From [Streptosporangium] indianense (GTDB lineage Bacteria; Actinomycetota; Actinomycetes; Streptomycetales; Streptomycetaceae), in the NCBI RefSeq assembly GCF_021474405.1, contig NZ_JAKEIO010000006.1, positions 41,496 through 105,495 of the forward strand: 64,000 bases of DNA. The letters are read 5' to 3'. The notes under the pieces were generated by a model. That model was given only the letters and a program-made list of their open reading frames with translations, made no database searches and was not told the DNA's origin. How positions within the stretch are numbered: the first letter of the stretch is position 1; the number at the start of each line of letters is the position of its first letter. Made by a program: the position numbers and the translations under genes. Below, piece by piece: positions 28,094 to 38,624 of the stretch.

Positions 28094-29749
28094 GTGACTA
28101 CGATCACCCCCGAGCCCGGCAACCAGAGCAGCACCCGCCCCTCGCTTCGCCCGGAGGCGGGTGCGCCCGGTACGCTCACCGCCGTGCCACACGCTGATCA
28201 GTCCCAAATCACCCAGAAGGGCCATCCCGTGACATACCCCGGGCCGCCCAGGCCGGTGCACGTCTCCGCCACACCCCTCGCGGAACTCGCCGATCAGCTG
28301 GGCGCTTCCCTGCCGGAGAGCGCCGCCGAGGTCACGGGCATCACCCATGACTCGCGCGCCGTACGCCCCGGCGACCTGTACGCCGCCCTCCCGGGGGCCC
28401 GGCTGCACGGTGCCGACTTCGTCAACCAGGCCGCGGGTCTCGGTGCCGCCGCCGTGCTGACCGACCCGACCGGCGCCGAGCGCGCCGCCGCGTCCGGGCT
28501 GCCGGTCCTGGTCGTCGACGACCCGCGCGCGCAGATGGGCGAGCTGGCCGCCACGATCTACGGCCACCCCGGCCGTGACCTGCTCCAGATCGGCATCACC
28601 GGCACCTCCGGCAAGACCACCACCGCCTACCTCGTCGAGGGCGGCCTGAGGACGGTGCGGTCCACCGGCCTGATCGGCACGGTCGAGATGCGCATCGGCG
28701 ACGAGCGCATCAAGTCCGAGCGCACCACCCCCGAAGCCACCGACCTCCAGGCCCTGTTCGCCGTCATGCGCGAACGCGGTGTGGACGCGGTCGCCATGGA
28801 GGTCTCCAGCCACGCCCTGGTCCTCGGCCGGGTCGACGGCTGCGTCTTCGACATCGGCGTCTTCACCAACCTCAGCCCGGAGCACATGGAGTTCCACTCC
28901 GGCATGGAGGACTACTTCCAGGCGAAGGCGCAGCTCTTCACCCCGAAACGGGGCAAACTCGGCGTGGTCAACGTCGACGACGAGTACGGGCGCAGGCTGG
29001 CCAAGGAGGCCACCGTCCCGGTCGTCACCTACTCCGCCGAGGGCCACCCCGACGCCGACTGGCGCGCCGAGGACGTCCGGGTCGGCCGGCTGGACTCGAC
29101 GTTCACCGTCATCGGCCCCAAGGGTGAGCGGATCGCCGCCAAGTCGCCGCTGCCCGGCCCGTTCAACGTGGCCAACACCCTCGCCGCGATCGTCGCCCTC
29201 GCCGTCGCCGGGCTCGACCCGCAGGCCGCCGCCGACGGCGTCGCCGCCGTGCCGGGCGTGCCGGGCCGTCTGGAGCGCGTGGACGCCGGGCAGCCCTACC
29301 TCGCGGTCGTCGACTACGCCCACAAGACGGACGCGGTCGAGTCCGTGCTGCGCGCCCTGCGCAAGGTCACCGAGGGCAGGCTGCACATCGTCCTCGGCTG
29401 CGGCGGCGACCGGGACCGGACCAAGCGCGAGCCCATGGGCGCCGCCGCGGCGCGGCTGGCCGACACCGCCGTGCTGACCTCCGACAACCCCCGCGGTGAG
29501 GACCCCCTCGCGATCCTCGCCACGATGCTCCGGGGCGCGGCGTCCGTGCCCGCGCACGAGCGCGGCGAGGTGCAGGTCTTCGAGGACCGGGCCGCCGCGA
29601 TCGCCGCCGCCGTCGCCCGTGCCGAGCCCGGCGACACCGTGCTGGTCGCGGGCAAGGGCCACGAGCAGGGCCAGGACATCGCCGGTGTGGTCCGTCCCTT
29701 CGACGACCGCCAGGTGCTGCGCGAAGCCATCCGGAAGACCCAGGGATGA
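28094..29749 (+). CDS. murE: UDP-MurNAc-tripeptide synthetase (diaminopimelate-adding)
   Basis: MurE adds diaminopimelate to UDP-MurNAc-L-Ala-D-Glu. The 551-residue protein has the Mur ligase ATP loop GITGTSGKTTTAYL, the substrate motif SHALVLGRVDG and, in the third domain, DNPRGEDP, whose DNPR is the diaminopimelate-recognition motif; streptomycetes use the LL isomer. The first 45 residues are poorly ordered, so the real start may be a GTG at 28229 (VTYPGPPRP). The GTG at 28094 has AGGA eight bases upstream. Confidence 0.93.
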   Translation: MTTITPEPGNQSSTRPSLRPEAGAPGTLTAVPHADQSQITQKGHPVTYPGPPRPVHVSATPLAELADQLGASLPESAAEVTGITHDSRAVRPGDLYAALPGARLHGADFVNQAAGLGAAAVLTDPTGAERAAASGLPVLVVDDPRAQMGELAATIYGHPGRDLLQIGITGTSGKTTTAYLVEGGLRTVRSTGLIGTVEMRIGDERIKSERTTPEATDLQALFAVMRERGVDAVAMEVSSHALVLGRVDGCVFDIGVFTNLSPEHMEFHSGMEDYFQAKAQLFTPKRGKLGVVNVDDEYGRRLAKEATVPVVTYSAEGHPDADWRAEDVRVGRLDSTFTVIGPKGERIAAKSPLPGPFNVANTLAAIVALAVAGLDPQAAADGVAAVPGVPGRLERVDAGQPYLAVVDYAHKTDAVESVLRALRKVTEGRLHIVLGCGGDRDRTKREPMGAAAARLADTAVLTSDNPRGEDPLAILATMLRGAASVPAHERGEVQVFEDRAAAIAAAVARAEPGDTVLVAGKGHEQGQDIAGVVRPFDDRQVLREAIRKTQG

Positions 29750-29774
29750 AAATCCAGAAGACCCAGGGGATGAA
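29729..29774 (+). repeat. Imperfect 22/23-bp duplication across the murE-murF junction
   Basis: Copies at 29729-29750 and 29752-29774 share ATCC, GAAGACCCAGGG and ATGAA and differ by one substitution and one inserted G. The first holds the murE stop (ATGA); the second lies just before the murF GTG. The junction thus appears duplicated, leaving a second out-of-frame ATG. Confidence 0.8.
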
Positions 29775-29777
29775 CTT

Positions 29778-31193
29778 GTGATCGCCCTCTCCCTCGCCGA
29801 GATCGCAGAAGTCGTCGGCGGGCAGACGCACGACATACCGGATCCGTCCGTCCAGGTCACCGGCCCGGTGGTCCGGGACTCCCGAGAGGCGGGGCCGGGC
29901 AGTCTGTTCGTGGCCTTCGCCGGCGAACGCGTGGACGGCCACGACTTCGCGGCCGGGGTCGTCGAGGCCGGAGCGGTGGCCGTGCTCGGCACCCGGCCCG
30001 TCGGCGTCCCCGCGATCGTCGTGGACGACGTCCAGACCGCCCTCGGCGCCCTCGCCCGGCACGTCGTGGCCCGCCTCGGCGCCACGCTCGTCGCCCTCAC
30101 CGGCTCGGCGGGCAAGACCAGCACCAAGGACCTCATCGCGCAGGTGCTGCAGCGCAAGGCACCGACGGTGTTCACGCCCGGCTCGCTCAACAACGAGATC
30201 GGGCTGCCGCTGACCGCGCTCAGCGCCACCGAGGAGACGCGGTTCCTCGTCCTGGAGATGGGCGCCCGCGGCATCGGGCACATCCGCTACCTCACCGGCC
30301 TGACGCCCCCGAAGGTCGGTCTCGTCCTCAACGTCGGCAGCGCCCACATCGGCGAGTTCGGCGGCCGCGAGCAGATCGCCCAGGCCAAGGGCGAACTCGT
30401 CGAGGCCCTGCCGTCCGAGGCCGACGGCGGCACCGCGATCCTCAACGCGGACGACCCCTACGTACGGGCCATGGCCTCCCGTACGAAGGCGAAGGTGCTC
30501 TTTTTCGGAGAGTCCGGCGAAGCGGACGTTCGCGCCGAGAACGTGCGACTCACGGACACCGGACAGCCCTCGTTCAGGCTTCACACACCCTCCGGTGCAA
30601 GCGATGTGACCATGCGCCTGTACGGTGAGCACCACGTGTCGAACGCGCTCGCCGCGGCCGCCGTCGCCCACGAGTTGGGCATGTCCGCTGACGAGATCGC
30701 CGTCGCGCTCTCCGAGGCGGGCTCCCTCTCCCGCTGGCGGATGGAGGTCACCGAGCGCCCGGACGGCGTGACGGTCGTCAACGACGCCTACAACGCGAAC
30801 CCCGAGTCGATGAAGGCCGCGCTGCGCGCGCTCGTGGCCATCGGAAAGGGGCGTCGCACGTGGGCGGTGCTCGGCAAGATGGCCGAGCTCGGGGACGAGG
30901 CTCTCGCCGAGCACGACGCGGTCGGACGGCTCGCCGTCCGGCTCAACGTCAGCAAGCTCGTCGCGGTCGGTGGCAGGGAAGCCGCCTGGCTGCAACTGGG
31001 CGCATATAACGAGGGTTCGTGGGGTGAGGAGTCGGTGCACGTGTCCGACGCACAGGCGGCGGTCGACCTGTTGCGCAGCGAGCTGCGCCCGGGGGACGTC
31101 GTGCTCGTGAAGGCGTCCCGTTCGGTCGGCCTGGAGAGCGTGGCGCAGGCGCTCATCGAGACCGGTGCCGAGGGTGAGGTTTCCGCCCGATGA
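29778..31193 (+). CDS. murF: UDP-MurNAc-tripeptide--D-Ala-D-Ala ligase
   Basis: MurF adds D-Ala-D-Ala to the UDP-MurNAc tripeptide. The 471-residue protein has the ATP loop [13 protein letters not shown], the family motif [25 protein letters not shown] and [11 protein letters not shown]. Its GTG start is 28 bases after the murE stop, inside the duplicated junction. AGGGG of the second repeat copy is the likely ribosome site. The stop overlaps the mraY start. Confidence 0.95.
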   Translation: MIALSLAEIAEVVGGQTHDIPDPSVQVTGPVVRDSREAGPGSLFVAFAGERVDGHDFAAGVVEAGAVAVLGTRPVGVPAIVVDDVQTALGALARHVVARLGATLVALTGSAGKTSTKDLIAQVLQRKAPTVFTPGSLNNEIGLPLTALSATEETRFLVLEMGARGIGHIRYLTGLTPPKVGLVLNVGSAHIGEFGGREQIAQAKGELVEALPSEADGGTAILNADDPYVRAMASRTKAKVLFFGESGEADVRAENVRLTDTGQPSFRLHTPSGASDVTMRLYGEHHVSNALAAAAVAHELGMSADEIAVALSEAGSLSRWRMEVTERPDGVTVVNDAYNANPESMKAALRALVAIGKGRRTWAVLGKMAELGDEALAEHDAVGRLAVRLNVSKLVAVGGREAAWLQLGAYNEGSWGEESVHVSDAQAAVDLLRSELRPGDVVLVKASRSVGLESVAQALIETGAEGEVSAR

Positions 31194-32284
31194 TGAAGCA
31201 GATCCTGTTCGCAGGAGTCATTGGCCTCTTCCTGACCCTGGTCGGCACCCCGCTGCTGATCAAGCTGCTCGCCCGCAAGGGCTACGGCCAGTACATCCGC
31301 GACGACGGCCCGCGCGAGCACGCCAGCAAGCGCGGTACGCCGACCATGGGCGGTATCGCCTTCATCCTGGCCACGGTCGCCGCGTACTTCCTGGCCAAGG
31401 TGATCACGGGCTATCTGGACCCGGACGTCGACGCGGCCCCGACCTTCTCGGGCCTGCTGGTGCTCGGCCTGATGGTCGGCATGGGCCTGGTCGGCTTCCT
31501 CGACGACTACATCAAGATCGTCAAACGGCGTTCCCTCGGCCTGCGCGCCAAGGCGAAGATGGCCGGCCAGCTGATCGTCGGCGTCAGCTTCGCGGTGCTG
31601 TCGCTGCAGTTCGCGGACAACCGCGGCAACACCCCGGCCTCCACCAAGCTGTCGTTCATCACGGACTTCGGCTGGACGATCGGCCCCGTGCTGTTCGTGG
31701 TCTGGGCGCTGTTCATGATCCTCGCCATGTCGAACGGCGTGAACCTGACCGACGGTCTGGACGGTCTGGCCACCGGCGCCTCGGTGCTCGTCTTCGGCGC
31801 CTACACCTTCATCGGTGTCTGGCAGTTCCAGGAGTCCTGCGCCAATGCGCAGACACTGACCAACCCGGGCGCCTGCTACGAGGTGCGCGACCCCCTCGAC
31901 CTCGCGGTGGTCGCCTCCGCGCTGATGGGCGCCTGCCTCGGCTTCCTGTGGTGGAACACCTCGCCGGCCAAGATCTTCATGGGCGACACCGGTTCGCTCG
32001 CCCTCGGCGGTGTGCTCGCCGGCCTCGCGATCTGCTCGCGCACCGAACTGCTGATGGCCATCCTCGGCGGCCTCTTCGTCCTGATCACCATGTCCGTGGT
32101 GATCCAGGTCGGCTCGTTCCGCCTCACCGGGAAGCGCGTCTTCCGGATGGCACCGCTCCAGCACCACTTCGAACTCAAGGGCTGGTCCGAAGTGCTCGTC
32201 GTGGTCCGCTTCTGGATCATCCAGGGCATTTGTGTCATCGTCGGACTCGGCCTCTTCTACGCAGGATGGGCAGCGGACAAGTGA
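31190..32284 (+). CDS. mraY: Phospho-MurNAc-pentapeptide transferase
   Basis: MraY makes lipid I by transferring phospho-MurNAc-pentapeptide to undecaprenyl phosphate. The 364-residue membrane protein has about ten helices and the catalytic Asp motifs [17 protein letters not shown] and [11 protein letters not shown], plus the conserved [15 protein letters not shown] at 31190 overlaps the murF stop, so either ATG could be used; coupling is likely. Confidence 0.95.
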   Translation: MMKQILFAGVIGLFLTLVGTPLLIKLLARKGYGQYIRDDGPREHASKRGTPTMGGIAFILATVAAYFLAKVITGYLDPDVDAAPTFSGLLVLGLMVGMGLVGFLDDYIKIVKRRSLGLRAKAKMAGQLIVGVSFAVLSLQFADNRGNTPASTKLSFITDFGWTIGPVLFVVWALFMILAMSNGVNLTDGLDGLATGASVLVFGAYTFIGVWQFQESCANAQTLTNPGACYEVRDPLDLAVVASALMGACLGFLWWNTSPAKIFMGDTGSLALGGVLAGLAICSRTELLMAILGGLFVLITMSVVIQVGSFRLTGKRVFRMAPLQHHFELKGWSEVLVVVRFWIIQGICVIVGLGLFYAGWAADK

Positions 32285-33708
32285 CCACCTCGGAGCCCTT
32301 CGACTTCCAGGGCACGCACGTCACCGTGGCGGGACTCGGCGTCTCCGGCGTCCCGGCCGCCAAGGTGCTGCACGGCCTGGGCGCGATCGTCACGGTCGTC
32401 AACGACGGTGCCGACGAGCGTGCGCGGGCGCAGGCGGCCGACCTGGAGGCGCTCGGCGTCTCCGTGCGCCTCGGTGACGGCGAGACGCTGCCGGAGGACA
32501 CCGAGCTGATCGTCACCGCGCCCGGCTGGCAGCCGGACAAGCCGCTGTTCGCGGCGGCGGAGCGGGCGGGCGTTCCGGTCTGGGGCGACGTCGAACTGGC
32601 CTGGCGCCTGCGCGGCCCCGACGCCGCCGACTGGCTCGCCGTCACCGGCACCAACGGCAAGACCACCACCGTCCAGATGCTGGCGTCGATCCTGAAGGCG
32701 GCGGGCCTGCGCACGGCCGCCGTCGGCAACATCGGCGTCTCCCTGCTGGACGCGGTGCTCGGCGAGGAACAGTACGACGTGCTCGCCGTGGAGCTGTCCA
32801 GCTACCAGCTGCACTGGGCGCCCTCCCTGCGCGCCCACTCGGCCGCGGTGCTCAACCTCGCCCCGGACCACCTCGACTGGCACGGCTCCATGGAGGCGTA
32901 CGCCGCCGACAAGGGCCGCATCTACGAGGGCAACCGCGTCGCCTGTGTCTACAACGTGGCCGACAAGGCCACCGAGGACCTGGTCCGCGAGGCCGACGTC
33001 GAGGAGGGCTGCCGGGCCATCGGCTTCACGCTGGGTACGCCCGGGCCCTCCCAACTCGGCGTCGTCGAGGGCATCCTGGTCGACCGCGCCTTCGTCGAGA
33101 ACCGGCACAAGAACGCCCAGGAACTCGCCGAGGTCGCCGACGTCAACCCGCCGGCCCCGCACAACATCGCCAACGCCCTCGCGGCCGCGGCCCTCGCCCG
33201 CGCCTACGGCGTTCCCGCCAGGGCCGTACGGGACGGCCTGCGGGCCTTCACCCCGGACGCGCACCGCATCGCCCACGTCGCGGACGTGGACGGCGTCGCG
33301 TATGTCGACGACTCCAAGGCCACCAACACGCATGCGGCGGAAGCCTCGTTGGCGGCCTACGACCCGATCGTGTGGATCGCGGGCGGCCTCGCGAAGGGTG
33401 CGACCTTCGACGAACTGGTCGCCAAGTCGGCGAAGCGGCTGCGGGGCGCCGTGCTGATCGGCGCGGACCGCGCCCTCATCCGGGAAGCCCTGGCGCGACA
33501 CGCCCCGCAGGTACCGGTCGTCGACCTCGACCGGACCGACACTGGGGCGATGCGCGCGGCGGTCCAGGAGGCGCGGAAACTCGCTCAGCCGGGTGACACG
33601 GTGCTGCTGGCTCCGGCCTGTGCCTCGATGGACATGTTCGCCAATTACAACAAGCGCGGGGACGCCTTCGCGGACGCCGTCCGTGAACTCGGCTCCGCCG
33701 ACGGCTGA
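32266..33708 (+). CDS. murD: UDP-MurNAc-L-alanine--D-glutamate ligase
   Basis: MurD adds D-Glu to UDP-MurNAc-L-Ala. The 480-residue protein has the N-terminal Rossmann-like [17 protein letters not shown], the ATP loop [27 protein letters not shown] and [21 protein letters not shown] use the ATG at 32266, which overlaps mraY by 19 bases; a GTG at 32281 overlapping the mraY stop is the alternative. About 135 bases separate it from ftsW. Confidence 0.94.
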   Translation: MGSGQVTTSEPFDFQGTHVTVAGLGVSGVPAAKVLHGLGAIVTVVNDGADERARAQAADLEALGVSVRLGDGETLPEDTELIVTAPGWQPDKPLFAAAERAGVPVWGDVELAWRLRGPDAADWLAVTGTNGKTTTVQMLASILKAAGLRTAAVGNIGVSLLDAVLGEEQYDVLAVELSSYQLHWAPSLRAHSAAVLNLAPDHLDWHGSMEAYAADKGRIYEGNRVACVYNVADKATEDLVREADVEEGCRAIGFTLGTPGPSQLGVVEGILVDRAFVENRHKNAQELAEVADVNPPAPHNIANALAAAALARAYGVPARAVRDGLRAFTPDAHRIAHVADVDGVAYVDDSKATNTHAAEASLAAYDPIVWIAGGLAKGATFDELVAKSAKRLRGAVLIGADRALIREALARHAPQVPVVDLDRTDTGAMRAAVQEARKLAQPGDTVLLAPACASMDMFANYNKRGDAFADAVRELGSADG

Positions 33709-33843
33709 CCCGGGTCCGCCTCGCCCGGCGGCGGTGCCGGGCGTACCTGGGAGGGACGCGTGACAGGGATGTGGCTGGTGCCCGAGCGGCCTGGGGGCGT
33801 GCACCGCGCGACGTCCCCCTCCGGCACGGCAGGGTGAGCGCCG

Positions 33844-35208
33844 ATGCCCACCAGCCGCACCGGACGGCCGCCGACCCCACGCGCCCCCAGGCGCCCCGCC
33901 GCGCCCCGGCCCGCACGTGCTGACGGCGTCCTCGGCCTCTACAGCCGCGCACGCAAGGGCTGGGACCGGCCGCTGACCGCCTACTACCTGATCCTCGGCG
34001 GCAGTCTGCTGATCACCGTGCTGGGCCTGGTGATGGTCTACTCGGCCTCCCAGATCACCGCGCTGCAGATGTCGCTGCCGGGTTCGTACTTCTTCCGCAA
34101 GCAGTTGCTCGCGGCGGGCATCGGCACCGGACTGCTCTTCGCGGCCTCGCGGATGCCGGTGCGACTGCACCGGGCGCTCGCCTACCCCATCCTCGCCGCC
34201 GCCGTCTTCCTCATGGCCCTCGTGCAGGTCCCGGGGATAGGGGTCTCGGTCAACGGCAACCAGAACTGGATCTCCCTGGGCGGCTCCTTCCAGATCCAGC
34301 CCAGCGAGTTCGGCAAGCTCGCCCTGGTGCTGTGGGGCGCCGACCTGCTGGCCCGCAAGCAGGACAGGAAGCTGCTGAACCAGTGGAAGCACATGCTGGT
34401 GCCGCTGGTCCCGGCCGCCTTCATGCTGCTCGGCCTGATCATGATCGGCGGCGACATGGGCACCGCGATCATCCTCACGGCCATCCTGTTCGGCCTGCTC
34501 TGGCTGGCCGGGGCGCCCACCCGGCTGTTCGCCGGGGTGCTGTCGATCGCCGCCGTGCTCGGCCTGATCCTCATCAAGACCAGCCCCAACCGCATGGCCC
34601 GCCTGCAGTGCCTGGGCGCCACCGAACCCCAGTCGGGGCCCGTCGACTGCTGGCAGGCCGTGCACGGGATCTACGCCCTCGCCTCGGGCGGAATCTTCGG
34701 TTCCGGGCTGGGTGCGAGTGTGGAGAAATGGGGCCAACTCCCCGAAGCCCACACCGACTTCATCTTCGCCGTCACCGGTGAGGAACTGGGCCTGGCGGGG
34801 ACGCTGTCGGTACTCGCCCTCTTCGCGGCTCTAGGCTATGCGGGTATCCGCGTGGCCGGACGCACGGAGGACCCCTTCGTCAGGTATGCCGCGGGAGGCG
34901 TGACCACCTGGATCACGGCCCAGGCCGTGATCAACATCGGTGCGGTGCTCGGTCTGCTGCCGATCGCCGGCGTCCCCCTCCCGCTGTTCTCCTACGGGGG
35001 ATCCGCCCTGCTGCCGACCATGTTCGCCATCGGGCTGCTGATCGCCTTCGCGCGTCAGGACCCCGCTGCGCGGATGGCGCTTGCGATGCGGCAACCCCGC
35101 TTTGGTAGAAAGCGGGGGGCGGGGGGCGCCGGTTCCGGCCGGAGTCCCCGGAGATGGAACACGATGCGACGGCGTGCCTCGGCGGCACGCTCGTCCGGAG
35201 AGCGGTGA
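33844..35208 (+). CDS. ftsW: Septal peptidoglycan glycosyltransferase FtsW (SEDS family)
   Basis: FtsW polymerises septal glycan strands from lipid II, working with FtsI. The 454-residue protein has a Pro/Arg-rich N-terminus and about ten helices, with SEDS motifs VNGNQNWISLGG, IQPSEFGKLALV, TDFIFAVTGEELGLAG and LPLFSYGGSALLP. The cytoplasmic C-terminus is strongly basic (residues about 418-454). AGGGTGAG precedes the ATG. Confidence 0.94.
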   Translation: MPTSRTGRPPTPRAPRRPAAPRPARADGVLGLYSRARKGWDRPLTAYYLILGGSLLITVLGLVMVYSASQITALQMSLPGSYFFRKQLLAAGIGTGLLFAASRMPVRLHRALAYPILAAAVFLMALVQVPGIGVSVNGNQNWISLGGSFQIQPSEFGKLALVLWGADLLARKQDRKLLNQWKHMLVPLVPAAFMLLGLIMIGGDMGTAIILTAILFGLLWLAGAPTRLFAGVLSIAAVLGLILIKTSPNRMARLQCLGATEPQSGPVDCWQAVHGIYALASGGIFGSGLGASVEKWGQLPEAHTDFIFAVTGEELGLAGTLSVLALFAALGYAGIRVAGRTEDPFVRYAAGGVTTWITAQAVINIGAVLGLLPIAGVPLPLFSYGGSALLPTMFAIGLLIAFARQDPAARMALAMRQPRFGRKRGAGGAGSGRSPRRWNTMRRRASAARSSGER

Positions 35209-35214
35209 ATTTCG

Positions 35215-36312
35215 GTGCATGTCGTACTCGCCGGCGGAGGAACCGCGGGCCACATCGAGCCCGCGCTCGCCCTCGCGGACGCCCTGCGCAGGCAGGACCC
35301 GAGCGTGGGCATCACGGCCCTGGGCACGGAGCGCGGCCTCGAGACCCGGCTCGTACCCGAGCGCGGGTACGAACTCGCGCTGATCCCCGCCGTTCCGCTG
35401 CCGCGCAAGCCCACCCCCGAGCTGATCACCGTCCCGGGCCGGCTGCGCGGCACCATCAAGGCGACCGAGCAGATCCTGGAGCGCACCAAGGCGGACGCCG
35501 TGGTCGGCTTCGGCGGCTACGTCGCCCTGCCCGGCTACCTGGCGGCCAAGCGCCTGGGCGTGCCGATCGTGATCCACGAGGCCAACGCCCGCCCGGGCCT
35601 GGCCAACAAGATCGGCTCGCGGTACGCCAGCCAGGTGGCCGTCTCCACGCCCGACAGCAAGCTGCGGGGCGCCCGCTACATCGGCATCCCGCTGCGCCGC
35701 TCCATCGCGACCCTGGACCGGGCCGCCGTACGCCCCGAGGCCCGGGCCGCGTTCGGCCTCGACCCGAACCTGCCCACGCTGCTGGTCACCGGCGGCTCCC
35801 AGGGCGCCCGGCGCCTGAACGAGGTCGTCCAGCAGGTCGCGCCCTGTCTCCAGCAGGCGGGAATCCAGATCCTGCACGCGGTCGGCCCGAAGAACGAACT
35901 GCCGCAGGTCCACCAGATGCCGGGAATGCCCCCCTATGTGCCGGTAAGTTACCTGGACCGGATGGACCTCGCGTACGCCGCGGCCGACATGATGCTCTGC
36001 CGTGCGGGCGCGATGACCGTCGCCGAACTCTCCGCCGTCGGGCTCCCGGCCGCCTATGTCCCGCTGCCCATCGGCAACGGCGAACAACGGCTCAACGCCC
36101 AGCCGGTGGTCAAGGCCGGCGGCGGACTGCTGGTGGACGACGCGGAACTGACGCCCGAGTGGGTCCAGCACAATGTCCTGCCCGTGCTCGCCGACCCGCA
36201 CCGGCTGTACCAGATGTCCCGCGCCGCCGCCGAGTTCGGCCGCCGGGACGCCGACGACCTGCTCGTCGGCATGGTGTACGAGGCGATCGCCGCCAGTCGT
36301 GCACACCGATAG
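35215..36312 (+). CDS. murG: UDP-GlcNAc--lipid I GlcNAc transferase
   Basis: MurG converts lipid I to lipid II at the inner membrane face. The 365-residue GT-B enzyme has the N-terminal glycine loop [54 protein letters not shown] and [19 protein letters not shown] for UDP-GlcNAc. The GTG start is 6 bases after the ftsW stop. No murC lies between murG and ftsQ, unlike many dcw clusters. Confidence 0.95.
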   Translation: MHVVLAGGGTAGHIEPALALADALRRQDPSVGITALGTERGLETRLVPERGYELALIPAVPLPRKPTPELITVPGRLRGTIKATEQILERTKADAVVGFGGYVALPGYLAAKRLGVPIVIHEANARPGLANKIGSRYASQVAVSTPDSKLRGARYIGIPLRRSIATLDRAAVRPEARAAFGLDPNLPTLLVTGGSQGARRLNEVVQQVAPCLQQAGIQILHAVGPKNELPQVHQMPGMPPYVPVSYLDRMDLAYAAADMMLCRAGAMTVAELSAVGLPAAYVPLPIGNGEQRLNAQPVVKAGGGLLVDDAELTPEWVQHNVLPVLADPHRLYQMSRAAAEFGRRDADDLLVGMVYEAIAASRAHR

Positions 36313-36337
36313 GACTGTATGACGGAAGGCAGGGAGC

Positions 36338-37132
36338 GTGGCCGGATCGACCACCGCCGAACGCGGTGAACGCCAGCAGGAGTCGTCCGGCCCGCCGCCC
36401 CGTCTGCGGTCGCGGCGCGCCCGGCTGCGCGCACTCGTCCTCCTGGGCCTCGCCCTGGTCTTCCTCGGCATCCCGACGGTCTGGCTGTTCTACGGCTCCG
36501 ACTGGCTGCGTGCCGAGCAGGTCTCGGTCTCCGGCACCCGGGTCCTGACACCGGCTCAGGTCGAGGCGGCGGCCGACGTTCCGCTCGGGGAGCCGCTGAT
36601 TTCCGTCGACACCGATGCGATCGAGGCACGGCTGCGCCGGAAATTGCCCCGAATTGACGCGGTTGACGTGGTCCGTTCCTGGCCCCACGGAATCGACCTG
36701 AAAGTGGTTGAGCGGACTCCGGTTCTGATTGTCCAAAAGGGCGGAAAGTTTGTCGAAGTGGACGATGACGGTGTCCGCTTCGCCACGGTTTCCAAGGCCC
36801 CGAAAGGCGTCCCCGCGCTGGAATTGACGCTCTCCCGGTCCGGCTCCGCCGCCGCGAGCCTGCGCCGCTTCGGCGAGGCCCGGCTGGTGCGCGAGGCCGT
36901 CGGCGTCGCCCGAAAGGTTCCGGCCGCCGTCGCCCGCGAGGCACGCACCGTCGAGGTCCGTTCCTTTGACGACATCTCGCTGGAGTTGAGGGGTGGCCGT
37001 ACGGTCGCCTGGGGGAGCAGTGAGAAGGGCGCCGCGAAGGCCCGTACTCTCACCGCCCTGATGAAAGCAACGCCCGATGCGGGGTACTTCGACGTGAGTG
37101 TGCCCACCGCCCCGGCGTCATCGGGGAGTTGA
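36338..37132 (+). CDS. ftsQ: Cell division protein FtsQ
   Basis: FtsQ (DivIB) is a bitopic divisome scaffold. The 264-residue protein has a basic N-terminus, one transmembrane helix (about 33-53, LVLLGLALVFLGIPTVWLFY), a POTRA domain (AEQVSVSGTRVLTPAQVEAA) and the beta domain with SWPHGIDLKVVERTPV. The GTG follows AGGGAGC. Confidence 0.93.
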   Translation: MAGSTTAERGERQQESSGPPPRLRSRRARLRALVLLGLALVFLGIPTVWLFYGSDWLRAEQVSVSGTRVLTPAQVEAAADVPLGEPLISVDTDAIEARLRRKLPRIDAVDVVRSWPHGIDLKVVERTPVLIVQKGGKFVEVDDDGVRFATVSKAPKGVPALELTLSRSGSAAASLRRFGEARLVREAVGVARKVPAAVAREARTVEVRSFDDISLELRGGRTVAWGSSEKGAAKARTLTALMKATPDAGYFDVSVPTAPASSGS

Positions 37133-37420
37133 CGCACATCAGCGCAGGCCAGCACCCTGGTTGGGCAGCGCTACGGCTGATCACATAGGGTGAAAAGAAA
37201 AACGGGAGGTTCGGCGTGTTCGTTGAACGTGCGCCACTTGTCGACTTAGTGTCCTGTTCAGAAGACTCCAAGGAACGGACACACTGGTAACCCTAAACTT
37301 CAGGGTTAGGGTTCGGGTCGGCGATACGGACCGTCCCATTCGGCATCAGTCGTCGGGTCGCGGGGCGCAGAGCGTCACGGTGATTCGGCGACACGTAACT
37401 CGAGGCGAGAGGCCTTCGAC
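37133..37420 (+). promoter_or_regulatory. ftsZ: ftsZ promoter and leader region
   Basis: This 288-base region is much less GC-rich than its surroundings. Streptomycetes are known to have several ftsZ promoters here, one needed for sporulation septation. Candidate -10 elements are TAGGGT (37186-37191) and TTAGTG (37246-37251, 17 bases after TTGAAC at 37223-37228). GACAC, the core of WhiA binding sites, occurs at 37278-37282 and 37390-37394. GGCGAGAGG precedes the GTG. Which promoter is used when cannot be told. Confidence 0.65.
37289..37313 (+). promoter_or_regulatory. ftsZ: 8-bp inverted repeat in the ftsZ leader
   Basis: AACCCTAA (37289-37296) and TTAGGGTT (37306-37313) form a perfect stem with a 9-base loop ACTTCAGGG. 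It lies about 110 bases before the ftsZ start, downstream of the candidate promoters, so it would be in the mRNA leader. No T-run follows. Confidence 0.6.
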
Positions 37421-38614
37421 GTGGCAGCACCGCAGAACTACCTCGCAGTCATCAAAGTCATCGGTGTCGGCGGCGGTGGTGTCAATGCCATCAACCGGAT
37501 GATCGAGGTCGGTCTCAAGGGCGTCGAGTTCATCGCCATCAACACCGACGCGCAAGCCCTGTTGATGAGCGACGCCGACGTCAAGCTCGACGTCGGCCGG
37601 GAACTCACCCGCGGACTCGGCGCCGGAGCCAACCCGGCCGTCGGCCGCAAGGCCGCCGAGGACCACCGCGAGGAGATCGAGGAGGTCCTCAAGGGGGCCG
37701 ACATGGTCTTCGTGACAGCCGGAGAAGGCGGCGGCACCGGCACCGGCGGCGCGCCCGTCGTGGCCAACATCGCGCGCTCGCTCGGCGCCCTCACCATCGG
37801 TGTGGTCACGCGCCCGTTCACCTTCGAGGGGCGGCGCCGCGCGAACCAGGCCGAGGACGGCATCGCCGAGCTCCGCGAAGAGGTCGACACCCTCATCGTC
37901 ATCCCGAACGACCGGCTGCTGTCCATCTCGGACCGCCAGGTCTCGGTGCTCGACGCCTTCAAGTCGGCCGACCAGGTCCTGCTCTCGGGTGTCCAGGGCA
38001 TCACCGACCTCATCACCACCCCGGGCCTCATCAACCTCGACTTCGCCGACGTCAAGTCGGTCATGTCCGAGGCCGGCTCGGCCCTGATGGGCATCGGCTC
38101 CGCCCGCGGCGACGACCGCGCGGTGGCCGCCGCCGAGATGGCGATCTCCTCGCCGCTCCTCGAGGCGTCCATCGACGGCGCCCGCGGTGTCCTGCTCTCC
38201 ATCTCCGGCGGCTCCGACCTCGGCCTGTTCGAGATCAACGAGGCCGCCCAGCTGGTCAGCGAGGCCGCCCACCCCGAGGCCAACATCATCTTCGGCGCGG
38301 TGATCGACGACGCCCTCGGCGACGAGGTACGGGTCACCGTGATCGCGGCCGGCTTCGACGGCGGCCAGCCGCCCGCCAAGCGGGACAACGTCCTCGGCTC
38401 GTCCTCGGCCAAGCGCGAGGAGCCGGCCCCGGTCCGGCAGACCGAGAGCCGCCCGTCCTTCGGTTCGCTCGGCAGCGTGACCCCGAAGGAGGACCCGGAG
38501 CCCGCTCCGGAGCCGGTCAAGGACATCCCGGTCGCCCCGCCGGTCCCGCCGGCGCCGCGCACCTACTCGGACAGCGCGGCCGAGGAACTGGACGTACCGG
38601 ACTTCCTCAAGTGA
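37421..38614 (+). CDS. ftsZ: Cell division GTPase FtsZ
   Basis: FtsZ is the tubulin-like GTPase that forms the Z-ring and, in streptomycetes, the sporulation ladders. The 397-residue protein has the GTP-binding [14 protein letters not shown], the tubulin signature [12 protein letters not shown] (101-112), NTDAQALL, and the synergy-loop region [20 protein letters not shown]. After a Pro/Glu-rich linker it ends in the conserved peptide LDVPDFLK, which binds SepF. The start is a GTG. Confidence 0.98.
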   Translation: MAAPQNYLAVIKVIGVGGGGVNAINRMIEVGLKGVEFIAINTDAQALLMSDADVKLDVGRELTRGLGAGANPAVGRKAAEDHREEIEEVLKGADMVFVTAGEGGGTGTGGAPVVANIARSLGALTIGVVTRPFTFEGRRRANQAEDGIAELREEVDTLIVIPNDRLLSISDRQVSVLDAFKSADQVLLSGVQGITDLITTPGLINLDFADVKSVMSEAGSALMGIGSARGDDRAVAAAEMAISSPLLEASIDGARGVLLSISGGSDLGLFEINEAAQLVSEAAHPEANIIFGAVIDDALGDEVRVTVIAAGFDGGQPPAKRDNVLGSSSAKREEPAPVRQTESRPSFGSLGSVTPKEDPEPAPEPVKDIPVAPPVPPAPRTYSDSAAEELDVPDFLK

Positions 38615-38624
38615 TCCTTCAATC

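Noticed and set aside
25841..30283. Leftward frame of 1480 codons across ftsI, murE and murF
   Set aside because: It is a shadow produced by high GC in codon third positions. The three rightward genes it covers have clear catalytic motifs and ribosome sites.
36313..36337. Missing murC as a deletion in this strain
   Set aside because: Streptomycetes normally have murC elsewhere on the chromosome, and murG and ftsQ are cleanly spaced, so this is not evidence of a local deletion.
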